NCBI GenBank assembly: GCA_028023455.1
Contig: JAQFVV010000055.1
Coordinates: forward strand, 4,806,030-4,870,029
Direction of reading: 5' to 3'
Length of the DNA stretch: 64,000 nt
DNA from: Epiperipatus broadwayi
Lineage: Eukaryota > Onychophora > Udeonychophora > Euonychophora > Peripatidae
Positions 33,141-44,190 of this stretch are shown here, piece after piece. The translations under genes were made by a program, and so were the position numbers. Each line of letters starts with the position of its first letter. Position 1 is the first letter of the stretch. Below the pieces are notes generated by a model. That model was not told the origin of the DNA and did not search any database. It worked only from the letters and a program-made list of their open reading frames with translations.

Positions 33141-33769
33141 TTGGGGAGGGGTTCCTGACAGAGATATTTTAAGTGCTGGCTATGGCTAAGCATTTATCAT
33201 AAAGCTTGTAGAGGAATTGGCAATCCTCACTGTTTATAACTTACAAGCTTAAGAGATAGGGTCATGTGATCTATGAATTGATCTATGACTCTTATTTTGA
33301 CTATGTTTACAAAGAATTTCCAAAACCTAATAAAAAAAATTTCCACATACATTATAATTTTAACAATTTTTTTGTTTATATGTAAAATGATAAATACAAA
33401 TGAAAACTAGCAAGAAGTAAGTTAAATATATATAATTTACATGAAAAATATTTGGTAATACATGGTCTAATCATCCACACCACTCGAGAAGCTGTTGCTA
33501 GTGAAAAACAAGTAGATATAATGTTACTAGGCTGTTTTTATTTTGTTCATTTATGTTTTTAATTTTTGGATTTGTTTGACTTTTTTATTATTTTTTTAAC
33601 CGGTTTTATATATATTTCTTAAAAATAAATATTTTTTTTTTTTGGCTTTTTAAAACATTCTGTCTTAACACATTTCTTTTTTGCCTTAAGGAACTTTTTT
33701 TTTGTCATTTACCGTGTTTTTATTTATAAACAAATACATAGAAATTGCTTTTTTACTTTTAAAGAAGGC

Positions 33770-34113
33770 TTTCTCAACAGAGAGCTCTCTGAAAGCTGTC
33801 GTCATATTCCTTATGACATTTTGACACATTTCCAACTCAGCTCCAATACGCTTCACTGTAAGCTCATCCCGGCTCCAATAATAAATATTCGGCAGCTCTC
33901 AAACCATGTTCCATGACTGAATGGAACACCTTCGGCGATATTGACGTGATTGACATTCCATTTCAGATGTTTGACAACGTCTTAATTTCATTAAACCACT
34001 ACAAAGACAGTTTTTCTGGGTGGGTAAAATATTTTTTTGGTTGAAGGAAAGCCACCACATCTGATTCTGTAGCAGGTAAATCTAAAAACTTCAATGCCAA
34101 ATGGTCCTCTGCC
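33770..34113 (-). pseudogene. Merlin/ISXO2-like transposase N-terminal remnant
   Basis: Across frames the minus strand reads MAEDHLALKF, then FLQPKKYF, and 45 residues on IYYWSRDELTVKRIGAELEM followed by RNMTTAFREL. The pattern of a short zinc-ribbon region followed by YYW, a helix-turn-helix, and a W/R-E motif resembles Merlin (IS1016/ISXO2) transposases from animals. Stops and frameshifts are present and the DDE domain is missing. The identification rests on pattern memory. Confidence 0.55.
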
Positions 34114-35044
34114 ATTTAACTGTTTTGATCTCAAAAAAGTATCGGAAAGTGCGCGACTTGATCATGAACTTTGCCAAATCGTGATTTACACTCCTCAGTT
34201 AGTGAATTGTGATCCCTGAGAATGAAAGTAGGGGCATTTGAAAATTTGTTACAATTTTTACTAACTCACTTAAATTACAATACATTTAAGAAAAAAAAAA
34301 TCCATTCTAATATACTTTTTGTCATTACAACTACAGAAACCTTCATACCATACGCTGTACAATAGTCAAGATTAATGTCTATAAAGAGTGTCGCAATTTG
34401 TTGCTAAGAATGTTCACATGCGAGTGATGTTGGGTGAAAGGTGAACTTCAACAACATCTTAGTGTTTGAACAGTTTATAGGGCGTAAGATCTATGAATGG
34501 CCTTGTAAACAGCATATTTCTGTGCTTTAGCATAGAAACAGCACCATTGAGTGGGATGGATGATCAGATGATGTATTACCAAATATTTTAAATTATAGTG
34601 TTTGGAAATTCTTTGCAGATTCTCTGCAAACATATATCTTTTCACATGTCATTGACTATATATTTCAATAATGTATGATGGAATAGAAATGTAATATATA
34701 TTTGAAGTATCTCTAAAAAAATGTGTATTGAAGATAAATTGTAACATATGCTATATGGCTTACTTGAAAAAGTGTTTTTCAAATGTATTTATGATATGAG
34801 AGATTGGACTGACTTCTGGGCTGATGAATGATTGTGATAAAAATAAGTTAAGGTGAAAGACACTGATAAAAGCAAAAAAAAAACTTGCAAATCCCAATAT
34901 CAATAACAAGCAACAATTTCAAACTGTTGTCAAGGCAACCTCCTTTTAACAATGTATATGCAAAAGAATACACCCGGTGCTTAATATATAAATAAAATTT
35001 GAGATTTAAAACCCACAACACCATATAATACATATTTAAAATTC

Positions 35045-35207
35045 TCTCTAACCAAACAAGAGTCAAAATTTACCAAGAATAAAGCAGCCATTTATTCTTC
35101 ATCTCCATTTATATTTCTAATCAAAGTTTTTAGTCAAGCTTCTATATATAAAGAGTACAAGCATTCACCTTATTCTTGGTAAATTTTGACTTATGTTTGG
35201 TTAGAGG
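35045..35207. repeat. Foldback element
   Basis: Arms ctctaaccaaac...gagtcaaaatttaccaagaa (35045-35081) and ttcttggtaaattttgactt...gtttggttagag (about 35173-35207) are near-perfect inverses around a 90-bp loop. No coding content. Confidence 0.85.
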
Positions 35208-36155
35208 GAACTTTCAATATTTATTGTACAGAGTTACGGGTTTTAATCTTGAATATTTTATATATTATAGAAATAATCTTTGACCACGACTATATATGGT
35301 CAATATGATGGAAAAAATAGACATAAAAAATAGGTTCGTAAAATAGACAAAGATTTGAATTGAAAAAGTGTGTTAAATGAATTTGTTTTTTAAATATATA
35401 GAATCTAATTATCCAATGATCTTAAAATATAGTTCTTTTTACAAGCCATTACTATTAGATAATTTGCATGCAAGATTTGATCTTTTCATGTATTTTCTAA
35501 TTCTAGGATAACATATTCTTATATAACATAATCAAACAAAAATTATTCATAATATTATAGACAAGCAATAATATTTTTTTTCATTTCAACAAATAACTAT
35601 ATGAGCATGTATACATAATTGTACTTTTTTCTATTTATACCTAAAAAAAAATCCTGCAATTGTTTAAAATCTGTATTGCCTTAGGAATTTATATAATCAC
35701 TCCATAGTTACAATTGAATAGCTTGGAGTTACATATTTCAATTCTTCTGACACAACAATAATATGATATCTACAGAAATATTTTACTAATTTTTTCTTTC
35801 ATGATTAAATTGATAACTTTCATTTCATCACTTGAAAAATATTTTAGTAATTCTCTCACATTTTTAGAAACTTTTAGAAAAAAAAAAGATTTGCAATTAA
35901 CAAACAAGAATACATAAGAATGGTGAATTTAGTGGAGACACTACAAGGTGAAAAAGTGTCTGTCACCAGACCACAATTGGTGCAGAAGCGTAAAATTTAT
36001 TCAATTTTCAAATGTTAATATTTTGATTATATATATATATTCTAATATTCTCACAGATAAAAGATGAATTCATAGTATTATTTCCAGGAGTTTCCATACA
36101 ATAAAAATATAATAGCTAAATAGCTGACATTTCAGTACAATAACAAGTACTTTTC

Positions 36156-36434
36156 TCAAAACTTCTTTCTCAAATCATAAGAATGTATGTGGTGAGATTT
36201 AAAATCATTATTTTTTTCTTTTATTTTCTCCTCATTCTCAAATTCTATTGGTTGAGAAGTTTTAAAGAATATTTTTACCTCCAATAGCTTTTTCCAAATA
36301 TTGTTAATTGTCTTTAATTCACAATTTTCATTTATGCTCTTAGGCTTTTTAAAAATCTCTATAGCTTCCCTTAGCAGTCTCTGATCATATTGTTCAATTA
36401 TTGCCAGAATGTGTTTTATTAAAACTGATGTCAT
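36156..36434 (-). pseudogene. Penelope-like C-terminal fragment
   Basis: A 92-codon open frame containing REAIEIFKKPKSIN followed by a segment ending in NIWKKLLE. It parallels KEAIE...LPTIW of the PLE-1 copies but differs enough to be another subfamily. In full elements this lies after the GIY-YIG domain. No start context, endonuclease or reverse transcriptase remains. Confidence 0.6.
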
Positions 36435-37020
36435 GGTTAGTTAATTTAATGTATGAATAAATGGCTGATGAATTTAGATTTTTTTCTAACTGCCAAAATG
36501 TGATCTTCCTTTCTTATATTTATTCTATGACTGGTCTGCCAGTGTATGAATATATATTTTAAAATAGTGTGTAAGTGAAGTAGTGTATATTGATATATGC
36601 AATATTGTGGTTTCACAGTATGCTGATTTCTTTTTTCAAGCTTATTAAATAATCAAGGCAAATGCACTGATAGAAGAGCATCAATTCATACCTAGGCAAA
36701 TGCTTAAGAAAACTGATAAATGGAAGGAATGGGAGTATGTTTTCACATTACGTTAATGTGAATTTATTGTAACCATTTTGATTTTCTTTGAAATTTATTT
36801 TATCACGTAACATGCAAGATTTACTCATTCATTGCATTTAGGAGCTAATCAAATACTGCCTATTTGGTTAAGGAAGACAAAAGTCGCACCACCCATTTGG
36901 CTTTCTTAGGGTACTAAAAATTACTTTGAATCTGACTAAAAACTGAAAGAATATGGCAAATACATATTTCATTTAAACCTTTTTTCCACCACAACTATAC
37001 CACCTATTGTAAACATTAGT

Positions 37021-37330
37021 AACTAATAGGTTTAGATGATAGCACTTCATAAATTCCTACCCCTAATATCTCCAGATTAGTTTCAAGCTTATGTCTTTCA
37101 TCAGTGAGAAGCTTTGGATCTTGGAATAGTACATTTGTGCCTTTAGGACCTAAAGCATTGATGTTCCTTCCAAGATTCAAAGCTCCTCGTTGCTAAAAGC
37201 CATAAGCTTGAAATTAATTTGAAGATATTGGATAGAATCAGGACTGGATAGGGATTTATTAAGCACTTCGACCCAACATTTATTAGTTTCCATAGCATAC
37301 AGTAGATGGCACAGCTGTGATAAAAGAAAA
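37021..37330. mobile_element. Diverged family A foldback
   Basis: Its halves are inverses (ctccagattagtttcaagct and agcttgaaattaatttgaag), and it shares gatattggat, tggatc and catacagtagatggca with family A. A decayed hammerhead core CUGAUGA...GAAAC is visible on the minus strand within 37062-37130, but its stems I and III are broken. Confidence 0.6.
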
Positions 37331-38103
37331 AAATGTAGGGTGCTGAAACAACAGTACATAAGTTGGAGTCGTGATATTTAAAAGCCCATTAAATCTATAA
37401 TTGTTTTTTTTTTCTGCTTATGAATATTATTTCTTTGTTTTTTATAATCACAGTTATGATTAATTAATTAATTTTATATTATCTTGCAGTAATAATTTGT
37501 AAATGCCTAAGGTCAAATAAATGACCACTATTTTGGATTTTGATCATGATAGCAACGATCTGGGCATAATTTTATAATGGTTGCAATAGTTCACGTGACA
37601 AGATAAAACTATTCTTGGTGAATTGATTAAGAAATGAAAGCTATAGAATTAAAAAAAATAGATTAAGTATATTGAGATGGGGATTAGTATCATAACAATT
37701 TTTATAATCAACATTTCCACAATCCACCTTCAGAAAAAAAAAAATTCAATATAAAAGCATTTCCTGCTTATGGCTCTTGAGAAATCAAAACCGTATTTGT
37801 TTCGATTCTTTGAATCATCTGATATTATTTTTATTAAAGATAATTTTACGATTACTTTATCTAAATAATGGGGATTTAAGCACAGACTTTCAAGTTCTTT
37901 TTAATTACATCTAGCTTAAGTATACATCTACTTGTATAACTTACACTATATATATATGCCTAAAAATTAATATATATATATATAAACAGAATCTAAATTT
38001 TACGTATTGTACAAATATATGAAAAAAATTTAAAAACACATGCGTGAAAATATCCAACAACATCAACTTATAACCTCAAAATTACATTAAAAATTTGTAA
38101 ATA

Positions 38104-38545
38104 TAGGGTATTTGAACACAGACTTTCGAACACCCTTCAACTATCCACACTATCTCATACCACTTATACACATGACTACACACATGTAGAAAAGATAAAT
38201 AATCAATATATGTATTTGTGCTGAATCAGCATTCATCAGTTGGTCCAGATCATCTCCCACACACATATAATCAGTGCTCAGTTTATATTAAGAAAGCAAA
38301 TCTTCATATTCAATCTACTCCAACCTCCAGATCTTCAGCCTGAACATTAAAGTATGAAAATTTGTTATCTTGATATAAACTGAGCACTAACTGATGAGAA
38401 CTGGTTTAGCACGAAATACATATATTAGTGATTATATTTTTTACATGTATGTGGTCATGTGTATCAGTGATATGAGATATTGTGGATAGTTGAAGGGTGC
38501 TTGAAAGTCTGTGTTCCAATCCCTTATATTTACAATTAAGTTCAG
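38104..38545. mobile_element. Inverted pair of SINE family S (S4 minus, S5 plus)
   Basis: Left copy 38104-38336 is minus; right copy about 38350-38540 is plus. They meet near atcttcagcctgaacatt. The outer ends are complementary (aaatataggg / cccttatattt). The hammerhead of S4 has lost the G after stem II and is dead; S5 keeps its core. Confidence 0.8.
38386..38429 (+). ncRNA. Hammerhead ribozyme in S5 (compensated stem I)
   Basis: Stem I is ACUAA with UUAGU: both strands changed relative to ACCAA/UUGGU in S1, keeping the pairing. Core CUGAUGA, GAA, and stem III AU-ACAU-AU are present; cleavage residue A. Stem II (GAACU...AGCAC) has two mismatches, so present activity is doubtful. Confidence 0.62.
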
Positions 38546-38894
38546 GTAAACGAAAAATACCTGTATTTCAAATAAAAAATTTATATAAATTTTACACTTA
38601 AAAAATTGTTATTACCATTTTATTCTGAAATTGAGTAAATGTTTAAACAAAATTTTTTAGTTTTTTTTTTTGTATAGTACTGATAAAATCTAATTTAATT
38701 ACCTAATCTTGTTTTTCAATTATATCAAAGATTATCTTAGATTTTTTTTAAACAACTTTTTTTTTTAATTATATCTTTTAAAAAATCAGATATTTCCAAT
38801 TGTTTAAATTAATCTTTTTCCCCAAATGTTATTTACTCTTAATATCATAAAATCAGTTGGATTTCTTTACCTGTTATTAACAGCAACAAAAGTT

Positions 38895-39860
38895 ATAATA
38901 TGTCCCCCCCCCCTCTGTATTTTTAATTATTGTAGACTTACAAATAACTAAGTTTTTTTATTCAGCTTAAAAAAATATTATTATTTAATATCTATGAGAG
39001 GAAAAATGATTTTAATTTAATTTAAAATTATAACTATTTAACAATGTGGAATTAATAAAAAAAAAAATCTTGCAATAAATAATGTTAGCATCAAATCCTT
39101 AAAACTCATTAAATTTTTTTTGTCTGTATTCTTATTCTTTAGGGGTCCCTGCACATAGTTTTAATTGATGTGGATTTACAAATAGCTAAGTTTTTTTAAA
39201 AAAATTTAAGTATTTAATATTTCTGGGAGGATAAGTGTTTTAAATTTATAAAAATTTAACAATGTGGAATAGCTGAGAAAAAAATTCCGATAAATAATGT
39301 TAGATAATTGCATTTTGAATTACAAGTATCAAATTAACTCAACCCACACACATCCTTGACACCATCCACTTTAGATAAATATAATAATGACTATTATTAA
39401 TCATTTACTAAACTAGAGATTATCCCTAGCACAGATATAAACTTTAAAACTCAATTAAAGATATATGTGAGAGATAGTGATCTGAACCAACTGACGAGTG
39501 CTGGTTCAGCACGAAATGCATCTTGGTGGTCATTTGATTTTTATTATACTTTTATTTATGTGAATTTAAAATATGTGGTAATATTGAGGTTATTTAATAT
39601 ATTTATAAATAATGTTAGCCTTAAACTATCAAACCTTACAACCTCTCCCCCATTTTCTTATTTTCTACAGATCCCTAAACAATATTTTTAAGTATTGTAA
39701 ACTTAGAAATAGCTTAATTTCTTTTACTTAACTTCAAAAAGGGCAATTATTTAATATTTATGAGAGAACAAAATGGTATAAATTTAATTTTAAATTATAA
39801 AAATGTAACAAAATGGAATTCATAAAAAAAATCCCACAGCACATGGTGTTGCCTTTGACA
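38895..39860. repeat. Three diverged copies of a 200-225-bp AT-rich repeat
   Basis: Units near 38895-39120, 39148-39345 and 39665-39855 share tttttaattattgtagactt-like starts, tatttaatatctatgagagg, aatttaacaatgtggaat, and aataaatgtt. The last is separated by an S-family fragment. The family is unknown. Confidence 0.65.
39486..39527 (+). ncRNA. Hammerhead ribozyme S6, best S-family copy
   Basis: Stem I ACCAA with UUGGU; core CUGACGA; stem II GUGCUG-GUU-CAGCAC, six perfect pairs; GAA; stem III AU-GC-AU; cleavage residue C. It sits in a roughly 80-bp SINE fragment (39450-39535) that is little more than the ribozyme itself. Stem III is a palindrome. Confidence 0.8.
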
Positions 39861-39870
39861 ATTTCTTTTA

Positions 39871-40003
39871 TTGCCTGGCTTGGTGTACTTGTTAGAGTGG
39901 TGAACACGTGATCAGGAAGTCTCAGGATTGATTCTGGCACTGGTGCTCAAACTTATTATGAAGTCCCAAGCAATAAGCTATATGCCTTTTTTTATTTATT
40001 AAG
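39871..40003 (+). mobile_element. tRNA-derived SINE, family V, copy V1
   Basis: A-box-like TTGTTAGAGTGGT and B-box-like AGGATTGATTCTGG stand in order about 50 bases apart, followed by a tail ending in ttttttatttatt. Related copies are at 52231 and 59462. Confidence 0.65.
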
Positions 40004-40745
40004 TTTTCACTGTAGGTGCTATTTTTCACTTCAATTATTAAAACATTTGAATCTTTAGTTCTGATCATCTATATATAAGTATTTTAAAGAATTTAAGTTG
40101 AGTTCTCACCTGATAAATGCGGTAGGTAAATACTGTTAGCAGCTATATTCCACTTTTTTATTAATTAAATAAAGTTTTGAATTAATGTCTGATACAAAAA
40201 TGTTTTTCTTCTTCAAATTATCCTCATGGTTCATATTTTGCAACTCATAAAAGTCAGAGTATGCAATTTCTTGAATTTCTTTGGTTTTAACCATCTTCAT
40301 ATTTATTTCAGAGCTAGAGTTGATATTTCAGAGAACATATTTTATTGTTGAGGTTAATGGACACAAATAAAATAGAATATAGATTAGCTAAAAAAAATCC
40401 CTCTTTTTTCTTTTTTAACTTCTCTTGTTATTTTTATGATTAGATACATACACAAATATACAAGCATTATATATATATATCCCTAACAATAAACCCCAAC
40501 AGAAGAGTTATTATAGATAATGGAGAAAACATATTTAATCTTGGGAAGATGATCAATTAGAAGTATTGATAGTTTCCCTGGCAACATCAAAAACAAAGAT
40601 TATCTCCATTTACATGGATAAAATCTCCTTATTTCTGTTCTTTACTAGAATAACAATACATGGAAAGTATTTAATTTAACATATATATGTATATTTATTT
40701 ATTTAAAAAGAAACCAGCTCAAAAAGAAATGAAATAATGTAGAAG

Positions 40746-40881
40746 TACTGAAAACTCCCAGGGAGCTATATGTAAACTAACTGTCAGTAAATGTAAAATG
40801 CAGAATGTGAATGGGCTTATTCTATATTTTAGATTTACTGAGTTAGTTTAAATATAGCTCACTTGAGGTTTTCAGTATTCC
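40746..40881. repeat. Foldback element
   Basis: Arms actgaaaactccca...agctatatgtaaactaactg and cagttagtttaaatatagct-like...aggttttcagt are inverses, with a 35-bp loop. Bases 40890-43190 hold only AT-rich sequence, short non-conserved frames, and no repeat I can name. Confidence 0.8.
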
Positions 40882-43195
40882 GCATTATTAAAGATACTGC
40901 ATTTTTAGAGTGAAAATTCAATTAATTTTTGCTTTAGATTTTTTCCATATTTTTTTAATATCTGTGTATGAGAAATTGTCTATGCCTAGGCAACAACTAC
41001 CTGGTCTAGTTCTATCTATAAATAATGGTTTAACAAGAAAACAATAGTTACTAGTCAAGTGTTGTTAGCTGAGCCTTGCAAGCAAGCAGTTGATTGCAGA
41101 CAGTTGTTAAAGTTCGCTTCCTGGCTGATGCTATGACATATTGAAAAAAAACCAATAGTTACTATCTAAATCACAAATAACTATGCCGATTGCTAAGATA
41201 ATATTTTTTAACAGATTAAATAACTTTCACAAGTTTAAACACACTTTGTATGTTTTTATATTTGAGTCATCATATTTCACTATATTTTGTTCCAAGTTCA
41301 CTTTATATAAATTTTATATAATAGCCTACATTTTGTTAATAAGTTTAGATTACAATAGAATGCCTACTGTTTATTGAATTACAAGTTTACAATTCTTTTC
41401 AGTATGCACATATGTATATAATTCAGATACTTATTTAGATGTTTAGTATGAATATTTAAATTAAGACTGCAATATAACCAAAATTTAAAAAGATAAAAAT
41501 GTAATTGTTAATAAATTGCAGAAATATATGTTTACTATGTATCTTCACTCATTCGCTTTCATTCAAATAATAAAAATATTAAAAAGTGTACCATACCATA
41601 TCTTTTTTAAAATAAATTTTATTGCAATTAAATTTTCTTTGGGTAATACCCTTTTTCTTCAATAACCTTTTTCCCTTATGGAAATGAAAGATATAAATGT
41701 AATTTTTGTTTGCCATTACTAAATTGATAACGTTTATTTTATCACTTAACATCTTGGGTAAAAAAATTTGCCTGTCAATTTTTAAATAAAATATAGCGAA
41801 TCTTTCGTTAAATACTCCTTCATGTTTGACATTTTTCTTTCCAATTAAACCTTTTTTCTATATATTATATAAATAATTTTAATATTAGAAATTGCAAATA
41901 TAAGCCTAAAAGTGATAGTAATTTTAAATCTTAATTTTTTTAAAAATATGAAAATAAATATCTAAATGAAGTTATTATTTATGAAAATGGAGCAAACCAC
42001 CATTGGTGGTAATTTATCTATTCAAAAATTTAAAAAAATGAAATATTAGATATTTGAATTTTTAGTTATTAAAAAAAGAATATATTTAGATTAGTTATAC
42101 TCAAAGAAATAAAAAAATTTCTAAAAGTTATTTATTGTTATTAAAATTTTAAAGAATATTCTATTTACCATTTTGACAAAAGCTATTTCTTTTTACCGAA
42201 TAGAAACTGCTTCCAGTTGCATAACAAACTTTCTTAAAGTTGATTTTTTAAAAATAAAGTATTTTCAAAGATAATTTGCTACTAGTGATGTAATTTTTGG
42301 TTTAAAAATTCTTTTACTAAAAGATTGCATCATAATAATTAATTTGTAAACTAATTACATTATTTTCTTTACAAATCTACAATAGTCAGTAATTTGACCA
42401 CAGGCTAAAACATTCTAAAACACTCAGCCATAACAATAGGGTACTGTCAATCATGCAAAAAGTCCATATAATGCTGACATCTTCAGGTTTTTTAAAAATA
42501 CATTTAAAATTGTATTAATGGGGGAAAGGGAAGCTGCAAACCACTGCAAACTGTAATATAAGGTTCTAGTAGGTTTAAACAACATAGAAAACTTACCAAT
42601 TACAGTACCATTGTTATGCCTAAAATATCAAAAATGAAACAGAAACACCACTTACTTTCATTCAACTCTTTGACAAAGACAGATTACAAATTTTATGAAA
42701 TTTTGTAAAACTTACTTCAAAAATATTTTATTATATGAAATACTATACACATCACCTTCGGAAAAGATAGTAAAGTGAATACAATTATGTGTTTTCAATA
42801 TAAGCTGAAGAAATATTATTTATAAACATGATTGCATACAGATCTCCAAAATAAAAAAAAGGTTGTTGTACCATAAAATTTATAAATTTGAATATTTTTT
42901 GATTATTTAATTTTTTTTGGATAGTATATAATTGAAGTTATGTATATTGATATAGCAAACTATATCACAGCTTCACTGAATGTCTAAGTATAATGAACAA
43001 TCAATTTATTATTTTTCAAGGAATCAGAGAAAATAAACAGTATGGAAAAATGATAGGATGAAACCTTTTAAAAATTATATAGATAATAATTATTCATTGA
43101 AACATTATACATCTAAAGTCCATCTTAACTATTTGCTTTTGAGCACAATTCAGATATTATAATTCAAAATATTGCACATATATTATTTTCAAATA

Positions 43196-44024
43196 TCATC
43201 ATCATCAACCATTATCAATCCACTGCAGGATGAAGGTCTCTCCAAGTTCAATCCATCTCTGATCTTTAGTTTCTCTTCTCACATCACCCTTGCACACTTT
43301 CTTATTTCATCCATCCATCTCACATATGGTCTCTTTCTGGGTCTTATACATCCATCTCACATATGGTCTCTTTCTGGTTCTTATACAATCTCTTGGAATC
43401 CAGTTTAAGATTTCAATTGTCCATCTATTACCATGTCTTCTAGCAATATGTTCAGCCTAATTCCAATTCAGTCTTTTAATTTTTTCAATGAGGTCAGTAA
43501 TACCTGTTTGTTCTCTTACCCATATATTGCATTTTCAATCTCTTCTTGTTACTCCCAACATGCATCTCTCCATATTTCTTTGAGTAGCCTGAAGTCTCTG
43601 TATTGCTCTTCTACTAAATGTCCAAGTCTCAGATCTATTAATAAGAACTGGTAAAACACATTTATTAAAAACCTTCCTTTTCAAACACAAAGGCATATTT
43701 CCTTTTAGTATCAAATTATTTCTACCAAAAGCACTCCAACCAAAGTTTAATTCTATGATTAATTTCATCCATTATGTTTCCATCTGTATTAATAATCTGA
43801 CCAAGATATTTGTAACTGTCAACTTCTTCTAACTCAACATAATCAATCTTTATTTTCATATTTTGAGAAAATCCATTAAACATTACTTTAGTCTTTTTAA
43901 CATTTATCTTTAGTCCTACTTTCCTACTTTCATCTGATAATTCCTGAAACATTTCCTGCAACTCTAAAGCATTATTTGCAAAAACAACTGCATCATCTGC
44001 AAAATCTAAATGACAATTATCCAT
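43196..44024 (-). pseudogene. RTE-type LINE reverse transcriptase, longest copy (L3)
   Basis: Starting at 44024 the frame gives LDFADDAVVFANN, the reverse-transcriptase YxDD-type box in FADD form, then VGLKINVKKTKVM and SYKYLGQIIN, all in the order of RTE/BovB-type enzymes. At about 43745 an extra T shifts the frame; the second frame continues FGRNNLILKGNMP to LGVTRRD, where CGA has become TGA. The C-terminal RWMDEI segment then follows on to the catcatcatc tail near 43196. An internal duplicate of atccatctcacatatggtct lies at 43310-43375. Confidence 0.85.
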
Positions 44025-44078
44025 CCATTGCAGGATGAAGATCTTGCCAAGTTTAATTCATCTTCTTTGATGTTTCTC
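44025..44078 (-). pseudogene. Extra LINE 3'-end fragment
   Basis: The ccattgcaggatgaagatct...ttcatcttctttgatg stretch repeats the last 50 bases of the LINE, directly upstream of L3's truncation point. It suggests an insertion into, or template jump from, another copy. Confidence 0.6.
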
Positions 44079-44190
44079 TCTCTCTGTGTACAGTACAATA
44101 CATTATATATATATATATATAATACAATATATTATATATACTGTGTATATATACATATATACGGTGAATTAAATATTTCCGTAGTTTGTT

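Larger units (their letters stand above)
32933..33302. mobile_element. Family B inverted dimer (B3) with 12-bp target duplication
   Basis: ATGTTTACAAAG occurs at 32921-32932 and 33303-33314. Between them are two head-to-head copies of the family B repeat, the left truncated and the right running to its normal end (gactcttattttgact). Each arm holds an intact hammerhead. The loop between arms is aggttcagacactagatct. An inverted dimer with a clean 12-bp duplication implies it was inserted as a unit, not built by later rearrangement. Confidence 0.85.
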
